Shown here piece by piece: positions 63,614-64,000 of a DNA stretch of 64,000 nucleotides; position 1 is the stretch's first letter, and each line of letters starts with the position of its first letter. The notes beneath the pieces are model-generated. The model worked only from the letters and a program-made list of their open reading frames with translations. It searched no databases and was not told the origin of the DNA. A program made the position numbers and the translations under genes. Source of the DNA: Massilia violaceinigra (GTDB taxonomy: Bacteria > Pseudomonadota > Gammaproteobacteria > Burkholderiales > Burkholderiaceae_D); NCBI RefSeq assembly GCF_002752675.1, contig NZ_CP024608.1:4526001-4590000 (forward strand), given 5' to 3'.

Positions 63614-64000
63614 TTGGAAGATCTGTTACCGTACTACGAACGCGAACTGGGATTTTTGCGCCGCTATTCGCGCGAATTTTCAGAGCGCTACCCCAAGATC
63701 GCCGGGCGCCTCCTGATCGCCGGCGAGGTGTGCGAAGACCCGCACATCGAACGCATGATCGAATCGTTCGCGCTGCTCAATTCGCGCATCGCCAAGCGGC
63801 TCGACGACGACTATCCCGAATTTACCGAAGCACTGTTCGAAGTGCTGTACCCGCATTATCTGCGCCCGTTCCCTTCGTGCTCGATCGCGCACATGGATTT
63901 TTCGGGCGCGGCCGCGCAGCTGACCACCGCCACCGCGATCCCGCGCGGCACCCAGCTGACCACGCGCCCGGTGCGCGGCGCTTCCTGCACCTTCCGCACC
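63614..64000 (+). CDS. tssF: TssF: T6SS baseplate protein, N-terminal part, cut by the window edge
   Basis: The frame runs from a TTG codon two bases after the tssE stop to the right edge (129 codons). It opens with LEDLLPYYERELGFLRRYSR, then EFSERYPKIAGRL, EDPHIERMIESFALLNSRI, LDDDYPEFTEALFEVLYPHYL and PFPSCSIAHMDF, the unmistakable N-terminus of TssF (VasA). TTG is the only start that fits the family beginning. TssF with TssG, TssK and TssE builds the baseplate wedge. The rest of the gene and of the cluster lies outside the window. Confidence 0.95.
   Translation, partial: MEDLLPYYERELGFLRRYSREFSERYPKIAGRLLIAGEVCEDPHIERMIESFALLNSRIAKRLDDDYPEFTEALFEVLYPHYLRPFPSCSIAHMDFSGAAAQLTTATAIPRGTQLTTRPVRGASCTFRT

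Overview
The window is high-GC, densely coded chromosomal DNA. Its gene content suggests a betaproteobacterium of the Burkholderiales, most likely Oxalobacteraceae (Massilia, Duganella or Janthinobacterium type). This rests on protein style and gene combinations read by eye, not on a database search. No tRNA, rRNA or CRISPR array was seen.

Region by region: (1) 0-6.5 kb holds housekeeping and stress genes: a pyridoxamine-phosphate-oxidase-like flavoprotein, an IS30 transposase stump, a small membrane protein, a nitroreductase plus EamA exporter divergent from a MarR regulator with two palindromic operators, and an MdtH-type MFS pump divergent from a LysR regulator. (2) 6.6-24.5 kb is a sugar-polymer locus best read as a beta-1,2-glucan utilisation system. 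On the minus strand are a GH94 phosphorylase-like giant and an MsmK/UgpC-type ATPase. Divergent from them is one tightly overlapped plus-strand operon: LacI regulator, TonB-dependent receptor, GH144 endo-beta-1,2-glucanase, ABC lipoprotein and two permeases, a large unassigned secreted six-hairpin glycosidase-like protein, and a GH1 beta-glucosidase. Two LacI-type operators lie in the divergent promoter region. The implied flow is glucan capture and cleavage outside, import through TonB and ABC systems, then phosphorolysis and hydrolysis to glucose units.

(3) 25-55 kb is a two-partner-secretion / contact-dependent inhibition (CDI) locus: a CdiB transporter, a 5900-residue CdiA ending in a Hint self-cleaving domain and a probable tRNase toxin, and its immunity gene. 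It is followed by a decayed junction with an IS66 stump, then a 2360-residue promoterless second CdiA tail. This orphan starts with a block of about 1.44 kb that is almost identical to the middle of the main cdiA and ends in a different Hint-linked toxin with deaminase motifs and a SUKH immunity protein. Further downstream are a truncated toxin tip with its overlapping immunity gene, another lone small gene, and a frameshifted GH1 tail. The layout looks like a toxin-switching cassette with a graveyard of older cassettes.

(4) 55.9-57.5 kb holds a small monooxygenase, a mini HD (p)ppGpp-hydrolase-like protein and a DnaQ-like exonuclease. (5) 57.6-64 kb is part of a type VI secretion cluster: tssK-tssL on the minus strand, and a TPR lipoprotein, tssB, tssC, hcp, tssE and the start of tssF on the plus strand; the cluster continues past the right edge. 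CDI and T6SS side by side make the right half an interbacterial-competition region.
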